From contig URLZ01000015.1 of NCBI GenBank assembly GCA_900548895.1, positions 1-53,035 on the forward strand: a stretch of 53,035 nt of DNA, in the 5' to 3' direction. Below are positions 1 through 8,204 of the stretch, piece by piece. Made by a program: the position numbers and the translations under genes. How positions within the stretch are numbered: position 1 is the first letter of the stretch; the number at the start of each line of letters is the position of its first letter. This stretch comes from an uncultured Akkermansia sp. GTDB lineage: Bacteria > Verrucomicrobiota > Verrucomicrobiia > Verrucomicrobiales > Akkermansiaceae. The notes under the pieces were generated by a model. The model ran no database searches. It had not been told where the DNA came from and saw only the letters and a program-made list of their open reading frames with translations.

Positions 1-101
1 GCGGGAGCCGGGGCGGGGGCCGGGGCGGGAGCGGGCGTCGCGGCTTCCTGAGCGTAGGCGAGGGAAGCGGCAAGGGCGGCAGAAATAATGATGGTTTTCA
101 T
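1..101 (-). CDS. Secreted Ala-Pro-rich protein, N-terminus only
   Basis: The gene runs off the left edge; only the first 33 codons are visible, read leftward from the ATG at 99-101. They encode a classical signal peptide: a Lys near the start, a hydrophobic core of Ile, Ala and Leu, and a likely cleavage site after Ala-Tyr-Ala. A Gln-Glu-Ala-Ala-Thr segment and then a strict Pro-Ala alternation follow up to the edge. Function is unknown; Pro-Ala runs often act as extended linkers in periplasmic proteins. A good promoter lies 50 nt upstream and no Shine-Dalgarno is present. The bases just before the ATG closely match those before pckG at 22117. Confidence 0.75.
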   Translation of the reverse strand, partial: MKTIIISAALAASLAYAQEAATPAPAPAPAPAP

Positions 102-149
102 GGTGCTTGTAGGCTATTGCGGAAGACGTGCGGGTCTCCCTTGGGGCAG

Positions 150-178
150 ATGCTACACCGAATGCCCGCCCGTGTCAA
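150..178 (-). promoter_or_regulatory. Sigma-70-type promoter for the secreted Ala-Pro protein
   Basis: On the minus strand, -35 TTGACA (173-178) and -10 TAGCAT (150-155) are separated by 17 bp. Transcription would start near 143 and give a leader of about 40 nt. Confidence 0.65.
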
Positions 179-235
179 ATGGCTATTGCGCGGGCTTCGC
201 CAAAAGTTTGTCACGGCGCGGGCTCGGAAGGCGGG

Positions 236-820
236 TTACGGGGCTTCTTTGCCGAAAGTTTCCTCGCGGAGCCGGGAGGCCGGGAGGTTGTAGACGAAGG
301 TGACGTGCGGCAGGCCGTCGCGCATGGGTTTGAGCTCAAAGCCCGGCTCTTGGGTGAATCCGGCGTGCAGTAGGATGCGCTGCGAGACGACGTGCGGCGC
401 GAAGACTTTGGCCTGCACGCGCCCGTCCTCAGGCAGGTGCTCGGCGACGGCTTGAAGGAAGAGATGCAGGGCGCGGGTCATGACGCCGCGGTGCCAGAAC
501 GCACGCCCGATCCAGTATCCCGTGAGGGCCGTGGGGATGCCCTTCTCGTCCCGTTCCGGCAGGGTGCTGCCGATGCAGCCGGCGAGTTGGCCGTCGACGG
601 TGATGCCCCATTCAAGGCGCTTTCCCTCGCGGCAGGCTTGGATGAAGTCCAGCGCATCCTGCTGCGTGTAGGGAACGGGCATGGCGGCGGCCATGTAGCG
701 GTAGACGCCCGAGTCATTGAAGAGGTGTTCGATCGTGGCGGCATCGCCGGGTTCGAGGGGGCGCAGGGCGATGGGCTCGGTGATGGGCCGGGTGGGGGTT
801 GGGGGACAAGGGGGTGTCAC
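236..820 (-). CDS. GNAT family N-acetyltransferase (RimJ/RimL-like)
   Basis: 194 residues. The fold is recognisable from a start like LRPLEPGDAATIEHLF, the central strand with GYWIGRAFWHRGVMTRAL (the acetyl-CoA loop region), and the late VSQRILLHAGF helix typical of Acetyltransf_3 proteins. These enzymes transfer acetyl from acetyl-CoA to an amino group of a protein N-terminus, antibiotic or metabolite; the substrate cannot be told here. The start is a GTG at 818-820, since the next Met lies inside the domain. The pyrophosphate loop is less Gly-rich than usual (RAFWHRG). It is convergent with nothing and follows mfd on the same strand after about 200 bp. Confidence 0.8.
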   Translation of the reverse strand: MTPPCPPTPTRPITEPIALRPLEPGDAATIEHLFNDSGVYRYMAAAMPVPYTQQDALDFIQACREGKRLEWGITVDGQLAGCIGSTLPERDEKGIPTALTGYWIGRAFWHRGVMTRALHLFLQAVAEHLPEDGRVQAKVFAPHVVSQRILLHAGFTQEPGFELKPMRDGLPHVTFVYNLPASRLREETFGKEAP

Positions 821-1023
821 GGTTGGAGCTGGTTGACGGGGAAATCGAGATGTGGCGAAAATCGAGGGGCAGCGGAACGGGGTGCAGCGGCAATTCGGGC
901 TGTCTGCGGGCTGCTTGCCGGAGCAGCGGCGGCGGATGCGCTTGGTCCCGCATCTACGCCCACTTGCCGCGCGGCGTGGTCAGCTTCCGAACGCGCTTCG
1001 CCTCGCTGGGGGGGGGGAGGGGA

Positions 1024-4000
1024 TCAGAGGTGGCGGAGCAGGTGCAGGGTTTCGCTGAGTTTGTCCTCGGGTTTGACTTTGCTCAGGCGCGGGAACTTGT
1101 TGTTTTCGAGGATGTACTGCTTGTTGCGGGTGAGCAGGAGTTTCTGTCCGCTGATTTCAACCATGGAGATGTTGTGCTGCGAGGCGACGAGGCGGATGCG
1201 ATGCACGGTGAGCAGATGCTCGGCGGCCCGGGGAAGGGGGCCGAAGCGATCGCTCCAGCGGCGGGCCAGCTCGTCGGTCTCCTCCAGCGTGCAGGCCTTG
1301 GCCAGCTCGCTGTAGCAGCTCATGCGCGTGCGCGTCGACTCCACGTAGGCCTCCGGCAGATAGGCGCCGATGAGCTTGTCGGCATCCGCCCGCGTGCTCA
1401 GCGCCGCTTCGCTGAGGCTCAGAAAGTCGGCCTTGACGACGGCGTCGGCGCGAATGGCGGGCGCCTGACCGCGCAGGCGCTCGACGGACTGGCGCAGCAG
1501 CTGGCAGTAGAGCTCGAAGCCGATGGCGGCGATGTGTCCGCTCTGCTGGGTGCCCAGCAGGTTGCCAGCGCCGCGGATTTCGAGATCGCGCATGGCGATT
1601 TTGAAGCCGCTGCCCAGCTCGGTGTACTGGCGGATGGCGGCGACGCGCTTGCGGGCATCGCCCGTGCAGAGCGCTTCGCGCGGCAGCAGCAGGTAGGCGT
1701 AGGCGCGGTGCCCGCCGCGGCCGACGCGCCCGCGCAGCTGGTAGAGGTCCGCGAGGCCGAAGCGGTCAGCCCGGTCGATGATGATGGTGTTGGCGTTCGG
1801 AATGTCGATGCCGCTCTCAATGATGGAGGTCGCCAGCAGGATGTCGGCCTTGCCGTCGATGAAGTCGCGCATGACGAGCTCCAGATCGCGCTTGTCCATC
1901 TGCCCGTGCCCCACGACGATGCGAGCGCGGGGCACGAGGCGCTGCAGCTCGGCGCGCATGCGCTCGATGCTCTGCACGCGGTTGTGCAGAAAGAAGACCT
2001 GGCCGCCGCGATCCAGCTCGCGCTCGATGGCGCGCGCGATGAGCTCCTCGTTGTAGGGGCAGACGGCCGTCTGAACCGGGAGACGGTTGAGGGGCGCCGT
2101 CTCGATAGTGCTCATGTCTCGCGCGCCCATGAGGGCGACATAGAGCGTGCGCGGAATGGGGGTGGCCGAGAGCGTCAGCATGTCGACCATGCGGAAGTTG
2201 CGCTTGAACTGCTCCTTGTGGCGGACGCCGAAGCGCTGCTCTTCGTCGATGACGACGAGCCCGAGGTTTTTGAAGCTCACGTCCTTGGAGATGAGTCGGT
2301 GCGTGCCGATGACGAGGTCCACCTCGCCGGTTTTGAGTCCCTCAATGATGGCGGCGGCCTTCTTCGGCGGCGTGAAGCGGCTGAGCAGCTCGATGCGGAT
2401 GGGATACTCGCTCATGCGCGAGCGGAAGGTGCGCCAGTGCTGATCCGCCAGCACCGTCGTCGGCGCCAGAATGGCGGCCTGCTTGCCGCCGGTGACGCAC
2501 TTGAAGGCGGCGCGGATGGCCACCTCCGTCTTGCCGAAGCCGACGTCGCCGCAGATGAGGCGATCCATCGGGCGGGGTGCTTCCATGTCCGCCTTGGTCT
2601 GGCGGATGGCGCGCAGCTGATCCGGCGTTTCGCGGTAGGGGAAGCTGGACTCGAACTGCCACATCCAGGAGGAGTCGGGCGGGTGCGCGTAGCCCGGCTT
2701 GCTCTCGCGCTCGGCCTGAATCTCGAGCAGCTGGGCGGCGTAGTCGGCAATGGCCTGTTCGGCCGCTCGGCAGGCGCGCTTCCAGCGCGCATCGCCCAGC
2801 TTGCTGAGCTCCGGCGTCTTGGCCCCGAGGCCGACGTATTTGGAGATGAGGTGGCTTTGGGTGAGCGGAACGCGCAGCAGCACATCGCCGGCGTAGCGGA
2901 TGTGCAGCTCCTCCTCCCCGCTTTGTTTGTCGCGGATGATGCCCTCGAAGCGCCCGAGGCCATGCGAGGCGTGGATGACGAGATCCCCAGGCTCGATCTC
3001 GCGGAGGGGAGCCTGAGCCCGCTCGCGGCGCAGCCTCTCGTCGCGCTCGTTCTGGCGGCGGGTGCGCGGCGAGCTGTAGCGTCCGAAGATCTCCGCGGCC
3101 GAGAGCACGGCGAGGCCGGCGCCCGGCACGGTGAAGCCGAAGGGCAGGTCGCCGTCCCGGCTCTGCACGGCACTCCACGCTTCATCGGCGCCGCAGATCT
3201 CTTCAAAGCGGCTTTTTTCGCCCTCGTGCGGGAAATACATGACGACGCGCCACTTGCGGCGCCGCCATTCCAGAAGCGTCTGTCGCGCCATGGCGCGGCG
3301 CGTCTCCTGCATCACGAAGTCGCCGGTCTCGAAACTGCCCAGCGGGCTGCCGAAGAAGGCCGTGTTGTTGCTGCGGCTGCTCTGCGCGTCGACCACCCCC
3401 AGCGTGTCGGTCCCGGCCCCTGCGTCTACCACCGCATCCGGCGGCGTCTCAAAGAGCAGGACATCGCCCGGAAATCCGCTGCCGGGCAGGCTCACGACCC
3501 AGTCCTGCGGGCGGATCCACTCGTGCAACGGGCGCTCCGCCGGAGGCTCGTCGATGACGAGCTCGGCGCGCTCCAGCTTGCGGAAGGAGAGCTGGGAGTC
3601 GACGTCGAAGGCGCGGATGCTCTCCACCTCGTCGCCGAAAAACTCGATGCGCAGGGGCCAAGGTGTTTGCAGTGGGAAAACATCGAGAATGCCGCCGCGC
3701 AGGCTCCACTGCCCGCGCGCCGTCACCTGATCGACGCGTTCGAAACCGTGGGCCGTGAGGCGCTCGGTCAGGGATTCCGGCGCGTGCTCCTCGCCGAGTT
3801 GCAGGCAGAGCGCATCCTGCTCGTCCCCCTCGAAGTCCGGCGCGGTCTGGTGGAGGCCGGCCGCCGTGACAACGACGATCTGCGTGTCCTGCGGCGCCCC
3901 GGAGATGCTGCGAAGGGCATCGAGGCGCTCCGCGGCGAGGTCCGGATCGCTGATGCCGTTGTTGATATGAACCTCCTGCTCGGGCACGAGCACACTCTCG

Positions 4001-4272
4001 GGCGCGTGCCAGAGGGGGAGCTCGGCGGCGACGCGCTCCTGAGCCGGAAGGGCATCGGCAATGACCCAGATGCGGCGCGGCTCTGCATCCGGCTCGCGTT
4101 TGCGCTCCTCGACCGCCTGATGAGCCACCAGAGCTGCCACGAAGGAGTGGGCCGCGGCGCAGCAGCGATCAAACACGAGCGGCTCCTGCCGCGTCTTCCC
4201 CTCGGACAAGCGCACCAGCTCCCCGGCGAAGGCAGGGGACTTGGCAACAATGTCTGTGAGTGGCCGGGCCAC
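1024..4272 (-). CDS. mfd: Transcription-repair coupling factor Mfd
   Basis: 1082 residues. Mfd is an ATP-driven DNA translocase that removes RNA polymerase stalled at lesions and recruits UvrA. The N-terminal third is UvrB-like (RGGILDVFP near residue 190). The RNA-polymerase-binding module follows (GDLVIHASHGLGRFEGI near 425). The SF2 helicase core has Walker A GDVGFGKTE near 575, a DEEQ box near 677 and motif VI QLRGRVGRGG near 845. The C-terminal TRCF domain is present. Slightly short compared with the 1148-residue E. coli protein. An in-frame TAG lies just upstream, so the GTG at 4270-4272 is the first possible start. An ATG 8 bp upstream is in another frame. Confidence 0.95.
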   Translation of the reverse strand: MARPLTDIVAKSPAFAGELVRLSEGKTRQEPLVFDRCCAAAHSFVAALVAHQAVEERKREPDAEPRRIWVIADALPAQERVAAELPLWHAPESVLVPEQEVHINNGISDPDLAAERLDALRSISGAPQDTQIVVVTAAGLHQTAPDFEGDEQDALCLQLGEEHAPESLTERLTAHGFERVDQVTARGQWSLRGGILDVFPLQTPWPLRIEFFGDEVESIRAFDVDSQLSFRKLERAELVIDEPPAERPLHEWIRPQDWVVSLPGSGFPGDVLLFETPPDAVVDAGAGTDTLGVVDAQSSRSNNTAFFGSPLGSFETGDFVMQETRRAMARQTLLEWRRRKWRVVMYFPHEGEKSRFEEICGADEAWSAVQSRDGDLPFGFTVPGAGLAVLSAAEIFGRYSSPRTRRQNERDERLRRERAQAPLREIEPGDLVIHASHGLGRFEGIIRDKQSGEEELHIRYAGDVLLRVPLTQSHLISKYVGLGAKTPELSKLGDARWKRACRAAEQAIADYAAQLLEIQAERESKPGYAHPPDSSWMWQFESSFPYRETPDQLRAIRQTKADMEAPRPMDRLICGDVGFGKTEVAIRAAFKCVTGGKQAAILAPTTVLADQHWRTFRSRMSEYPIRIELLSRFTPPKKAAAIIEGLKTGEVDLVIGTHRLISKDVSFKNLGLVVIDEEQRFGVRHKEQFKRNFRMVDMLTLSATPIPRTLYVALMGARDMSTIETAPLNRLPVQTAVCPYNEELIARAIERELDRGGQVFFLHNRVQSIERMRAELQRLVPRARIVVGHGQMDKRDLELVMRDFIDGKADILLATSIIESGIDIPNANTIIIDRADRFGLADLYQLRGRVGRGGHRAYAYLLLPREALCTGDARKRVAAIRQYTELGSGFKIAMRDLEIRGAGNLLGTQQSGHIAAIGFELYCQLLRQSVERLRGQAPAIRADAVVKADFLSLSEAALSTRADADKLIGAYLPEAYVESTRTRMSCYSELAKACTLEETDELARRWSDRFGPLPRAAEHLLTVHRIRLVASQHNISMVEISGQKLLLTRNKQYILENNKFPRLSKVKPEDKLSETLHLLRHL

Positions 4273-4740
4273 GACGCCATCCTAGCAGCTGCGGCGGGGG
4301 GTGTCAACGCCAAATCCGGCCGTGTTCGGCACTCAGAGGCGGCCTCACGGCTTCCACCGCAGGGATATGGCTCGCCGGGCGTCCGGCAATGCGGCTACGG
4401 AGGGCACGAGCCTTTGCGGCACGCCGGAGTCAAGGGGCGGCGTGTTTCCGCCCCCCCACGAGGGGCGCGGGCGCCCTCGCGGAAGGCGGGAGGCGCACGC
4501 GCCCGGAGAGAGCGGCAGACTGTCAGGAGGAGGCGACGCTCCGCCTCGTCGCCTGCATCATAGGTTGGGGCTGCTTGAGACTCACCGGCGATGCCTTGGG
4601 CCGCCGGACGAGGTCAGTGTAGGGCGGCGAGGCGCTGAAGTCAAGATAAATGTCGTAAAAATGATACAGAAATGAAGAATGAGGGGGAATTATGGGGCTT
4701 TGGCGAGCTTTATGTCGCAAGAAATGGCCCCTTTCAGAGC
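4273..4740. other. Gene-free region upstream of mfd
   Basis: No convincing gene. It contains a strong minus-strand promoter at 4616-4644, so mfd would have a leader of over 330 nt. The leader is GC-rich and strongly structured: a perfect 7-bp hairpin (GGCGACG/CGTCGCC) lies near 4531-4552, and a Cys-Gly-rich inverted repeat near 4458-4480. Around 4641-4735 the sequence becomes AT-rich. I could not match the leader to tmRNA, RNase P RNA, SRP RNA or a known riboswitch. Confidence 0.5.
4616..4644 (-). promoter_or_regulatory. Promoter directed at mfd
   Basis: Minus strand: -35 TTGACT (4639-4644), a 17-bp spacer and -10 TACACT (4616-4621). The start point would be near 4609, about 337 nt before the mfd GTG. 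It is the best promoter match in this gap. Confidence 0.6.
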
Positions 4741-5391
4741 TCACTCCTCGACGCGCGTCGCCGGGCCGACGCGCACGTAGTCCATGCCGCCGGCCTGCGC
4801 TGCACGGATTCCGGGATCCGCATCCTCGAAGACGACGCAGTCCTCGGGGCGAACGCCCATGCGCTGCGCGCAGAGCAGAAAGATATCCGGCTGAGGCTTG
4901 CCGCGGCCCGGGCCGACGTCATCGGGCGTCACCACAATCTCAAAGAGATCTTCAATGCCCGCCGATCGTATGGTTGCGAGCGCCCCGGCCGGCACGCTGC
5001 CGGTGCCGATGGCGTGCGGAATCCCCTCGGCACAGAGGCGACGCACCAAGCTGACGGTTTCGGGAATGACGGGCAATTGCTCCGTTTGCAGCAGAAAATC
5101 GTAGCGCTCGCGCTTGCGCGTCGCCGTGAGCTGCGCATCCATGTGCAAACCGTAGCGCGCGTTGAGATCCTCGACAATGTCCGGAGCCGCCATGCCGCCG
5201 TGGGCGATGAACTCATCCCACAGAAAGGCCTCGTGCGGAGCCCCGCTCTCGCGCAGCGCCCAGCGCCAGGCGCGGTAATGCGTGGCCATGCTGTCCACGA
5301 GCGTGCCGTCGAGGTCAAAAATGTAGCCCGCGTAACGCTTTTCCGGGAGAATAACGCGGGGCTGATCGGGAGTGGTGGTGGGTGAAGTCAT
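4741..5391 (-). CDS. HAD-superfamily phosphatase / beta-phosphoglucomutase-like
   Basis: 216 residues. HAD motif I is GYIFDLDGTLVDS (nucleophile Asp near residue 26). A helical cap domain follows (THYRAWRWALRESG onward). Motif II is the GTGSV region, motif III the Lys of RGKPQPDIFLLCAQRMG, and motif IV VVFEDADPGIRAAQAGGM. Cap subfamily and the phrase 'FEDADPGIRAAQAGGM' resemble beta-phosphoglucomutase and sugar-phosphate phosphatases such as YqaB, so a phosphosugar is the probable substrate. The frame is open to 5571, but that would overlap trkA and read low-quality sequence. I therefore chose the ATG at 5389-5391. It follows trkA by 157 bp. Confidence 0.85.
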   Translation of the reverse strand: MTSPTTTPDQPRVILPEKRYAGYIFDLDGTLVDSMATHYRAWRWALRESGAPHEAFLWDEFIAHGGMAAPDIVEDLNARYGLHMDAQLTATRKRERYDFLLQTEQLPVIPETVSLVRRLCAEGIPHAIGTGSVPAGALATIRSAGIEDLFEIVVTPDDVGPGRGKPQPDIFLLCAQRMGVRPEDCVVFEDADPGIRAAQAGGMDYVRVGPATRVEE

Positions 5392-5548
5392 ACAGAATGG
5401 GGAAGGAAGGGAAGCGGACCGGCGTTGGTGAAAAAAGCAGGTCGGAATCGGCAACTGTTCGGAATCGGGAGAAAATCGGGGGGAACGGCCCGGTATCGGG
5501 GGATAGCGGCTCGCGGCGCAGGGGCAGGAATGCGAACTCAGGAGGTTA

Positions 5549-6250
5549 TCAGGAGCTGAAGGCGTCGGCAAAAATCTTCAGATCGCTCTCCTTGCCGAAG
5601 AGCACGAGCACATCGCCCTTGACGAAGGTCATGCTCGGCTCGGGCGTGCCGATGACCGGCTGGTCAGAGCTATCCAGCACATCCTCCGTATCGTCGTCCG
5701 ACGCGCTGCCGCGCCGCACCGTAATGAGATTGAGGCGGAACTTCGAGCGTAGCTCCACGTCGCACAGACGCTTGCCGATCCAGGCCTCAGGCAGGCGGAT
5801 GTAGCCGAGATCATGCTGCGCGTCGATCTTGTGCAGCTGAATGAGCCCCTCGTGCACGAAGGACGAAGCCATCTGCTCGGCGGCGACGCGCTCGACGCGG
5901 AAGAGATCCTTGATGCCGATCTGCTCGAGAATCTTGCCCTGAAGCTCGTTGATGTAGCGCACATAGAGATGCCGCACCCCCATCTCCTTGAGCTGGGCCG
6001 CGATGAAAATATCCCGCGCGTAATCCTCGCCGACGGCCACAATCACGTGAATATCATTGCCGACGAGCTCCATGCGCTCCAGTACGCGGCGATCTGCGGC
6101 ATCGCCTATGAGCGCGCAGGTCACCTCATCCTGAATCTCAGAGATGACTGTCGAGGACTTGTCGAGCACGGTAACCTCGTAGCCACGGCGGGCGAGGTTG
6201 ATAGCCAGAATGCGGCCGAACTGACCGCAGCCGATGATGACGAATTTCAT
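5549..6250 (-). CDS. trkA: K+ uptake regulatory subunit TrkA/KtrA
   Basis: 233 residues: one RCK unit, as in KtrA, instead of the doubled RCK of E. coli TrkA. The N-terminal Rossmann fold starts KFVIIGCGQFGRILA (nucleotide-binding GxGxxG) with an acidic Asp at the end of strand 2 (VTVLDKSS). The C-terminal RCK_C domain begins around residue 145 and ends in the typical GDVLVLFGKESDLKIF. This cytosolic ring binds ATP/ADP or NAD(H) and gates the membrane partner TrkH. It is co-transcribed: only two bases separate the trkH stop codon from its ATG. No Shine-Dalgarno is visible, so translational coupling to trkH is likely. Confidence 0.92.
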   Translation of the reverse strand: MKFVIIGCGQFGRILAINLARRGYEVTVLDKSSTVISEIQDEVTCALIGDAADRRVLERMELVGNDIHVIVAVGEDYARDIFIAAQLKEMGVRHLYVRYINELQGKILEQIGIKDLFRVERVAAEQMASSFVHEGLIQLHKIDAQHDLGYIRLPEAWIGKRLCDVELRSKFRLNLITVRRGSASDDDTEDVLDSSDQPVIGTPEPSMTFVKGDVLVLFGKESDLKIFADAFSS

Positions 6251-6252
6251 AA

Positions 6253-8034
6253 TCAGGTAAGGGGAAGTTTGGTTTCAGGATAGCGAATCGGGGAGGGATC
6301 TCTCGGCTTGATGAAGAGCAGCATGGTGGTAAACATGCCGAGGCGGCCGAAAATCATGGTGACGGACAGAAAAATCTTGGAAACGGCAGAGAAATCCGAG
6401 ATATCAAAGTAAGAGTAGCCTGAGGTGCCGAAAGCGCTGGTCACAAGGAAAGTTGTATCCAGAAAGCCGTAGGGCGCAGCGGCAAACCGCGGCTCCAGCA
6501 GCATGAGCGCCATCGTGCCTCCCGTCACCCAGAGGAAGCCCAGCACCATGGTCGCCATAGCCTTATCCACCGTCGGGCGGGCAATGCAGCGGTTGTGAAG
6601 AATGAGATCTCGCTCGCCGCGCAGCACGCGGCAAACCTCCAGCACACCGATTGCAAAGACCGGTGCAAAAATACCGCCGCCCGTTCCGGCCGGATTGCCG
6701 CCGATGAACATGAGAATAATCATCGTGATCTTATAGACCGGCCCGAAGTCGGCCAGATCACAGCGGTTGTTACCCGTAGAGCGGCCGACGCAATTCCAAA
6801 GCGCCTCCCAGCAATTCTCCGCCACACTGTGCGTCTCCTGATTCGGTTCAAAGATGCCCAGCAGCGCCAGCGCGATCGTACCCGCCACCGTGATGATGAG
6901 CGTAATGCGGGTGACGAACCAAGCGTGAGTGCTCCAGCGAAGAGGATTGTGTCGGCGCGCAAGGCGGCGTCTCAGACGCGTAATGCCCTCCAGATAGACA
7001 CCGAAGCCCAGCGTACCCGCGAAAGCCATGAGCAGCAACACAGCTTGCGCCCCGTAAGCGTAGCGTATCTCCGGCGTCGCGAAGTTATCCGGGAAGAGCG
7101 TCAGCCCCGAGTTACAGAAGGTCGACACCGAGTGAAACAGCGCAAACCCCATGAGGCGCGCCGGATCCTGCGGCACCGCCGGGTTGCCCTGCCAGGCGAA
7201 ATAGAGACCGATAGCACCCGCCAGCTCGATGAGCAGCGTCGCGATGATGACGGTGCGAATGAGCGCGGGAACCGTGCGCACCTCATCGTGATCCATGATG
7301 GACGACACCGCGATGCTGTCGCGCGTCGCCAAGCGTCGCCCGACCATGAGCAGCACAAAGTACGTGAAAGTCATGATGCCCATCGCCCCGATCTCCATAT
7401 CAATGAGCAGCACCGTGCGCCCCAGCCACGTGAAATTCTCTGCGATATTGACCGTCGTCAGCCCCGTGTTCGAAGCCGCCGAGGCACACATGAAGAAGGC
7501 ATCGATGAAGCTCACCGGCTGCACGCAGGCGCCCGGCGACATCAGAATCAGCGCACTGATGAGCGAGAGCCCCAGCATCGAGCAGAAGAAGACCAGCGCC
7601 GAAGACCAGGAATTGCGGCGCTGGTTCGTCGGCTTCGTGAAGCGATCGCGCAGGTAGGCCCCCAGACCAACCAGCGAAATCAGCCCGCTGACGAGACTCA
7701 GCAGCATGCTCAGCCAGCAGAACTGCGGCGGGATGAACATGAAGAGCGTGCCCGCCATCGTGACGCTGCAGGCCAGACTGATCACCCACTGAATACGGCT
7801 TGAGCGATCCGGCCACTGCCTGTCCATCGCGCAGCGAATCACCTGAGCCGTGAGCATTCCGCACTGCACCCAGACACAGAGAGCCAGCAGCACATGCGTG
7901 AGATTGATGTATGCGTGCGCCTTGATGCTCTCGGCATCCAGCGGCACAAAGCACAGCTCGAAAAGCAGCGTGAGCAGCACCAGAGTCCCGGTAACGAGCT
8001 CAGGAAGCTCCAGAATCTTTTTACTGCGGCTCAT
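6253..8034 (-). CDS. trkH: K+ uptake membrane subunit TrkH/KtrB
   Basis: 593 residues, an integral membrane K+ channel-like transporter. The four pore-loop glycine motifs are recognisable: SNTGLTTV, FCNSGLTLF, the GRSTGNNRCDL region and AFGTSGYSYF. The intramembrane gating loop reads FIGGNPAGTGGGIFAP. The N-terminus has extra membrane helices. The frame is open to 8136, but that ATG overlaps the -10 box of the promoter at 8132-8160. The ATG at 8032-8034 (Met-Ser-Arg-Ser-Lys) is therefore the start. It is the first gene of a trkH-trkA operon; in complex with TrkA it takes up K+ using ATP gating and possibly Na+ or H+ coupling. Confidence 0.93.
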   Translation of the reverse strand: MSRSKKILELPELVTGTLVLLTLLFELCFVPLDAESIKAHAYINLTHVLLALCVWVQCGMLTAQVIRCAMDRQWPDRSSRIQWVISLACSVTMAGTLFMFIPPQFCWLSMLLSLVSGLISLVGLGAYLRDRFTKPTNQRRNSWSSALVFFCSMLGLSLISALILMSPGACVQPVSFIDAFFMCASAASNTGLTTVNIAENFTWLGRTVLLIDMEIGAMGIMTFTYFVLLMVGRRLATRDSIAVSSIMDHDEVRTVPALIRTVIIATLLIELAGAIGLYFAWQGNPAVPQDPARLMGFALFHSVSTFCNSGLTLFPDNFATPEIRYAYGAQAVLLLMAFAGTLGFGVYLEGITRLRRRLARRHNPLRWSTHAWFVTRITLIITVAGTIALALLGIFEPNQETHSVAENCWEALWNCVGRSTGNNRCDLADFGPVYKITMIILMFIGGNPAGTGGGIFAPVFAIGVLEVCRVLRGERDLILHNRCIARPTVDKAMATMVLGFLWVTGGTMALMLLEPRFAAAPYGFLDTTFLVTSAFGTSGYSYFDISDFSAVSKIFLSVTMIFGRLGMFTTMLLFIKPRDPSPIRYPETKLPLT

Positions 8035-8131
8035 GGGGAGGGGGCGGGGGAAAGAGGTGGTCGGCGGAAAGCAGGAGAGCAGGAAGCAGGAGAGCAGGGG
8101 AACGGAAAGGAAAGCGCGCGGAAGCGCGCCC

Positions 8132-8160
8132 ATCATATCACAGAGTCCTCAGCACTGCAA
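8132..8160 (-). promoter_or_regulatory. Promoter of trkH-trkA, followed by a hairpin and pyrimidine repeats
   Basis: Minus strand: -35 TTGCAG (8155-8160), 17-bp spacer, -10 TATGAT (8132-8137). Immediately downstream is a GCGCGC-TTCC-GCGCGC hairpin (8114-8129) and then a pyrimidine-rich leader with a 15-nt direct repeat (about 8070-8100). The leader is about 90 nt. Confidence 0.7.
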
Positions 8161-8204
8161 GCGCGACTCCCGTACATCCTCACCGAGAAGGAGTGAAGAG
8201 CCCC

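Noticed and set aside
799..4563. Plus-strand open frame of 1254 codons over mfd
   Set aside because: It is the antisense shadow of mfd in GC-rich DNA; no family motif, while mfd has all helicase motifs.
4741..5571. Longer start for the HAD phosphatase
   Set aside because: The extra 60 residues lack motif support and overlap the end of trkA.
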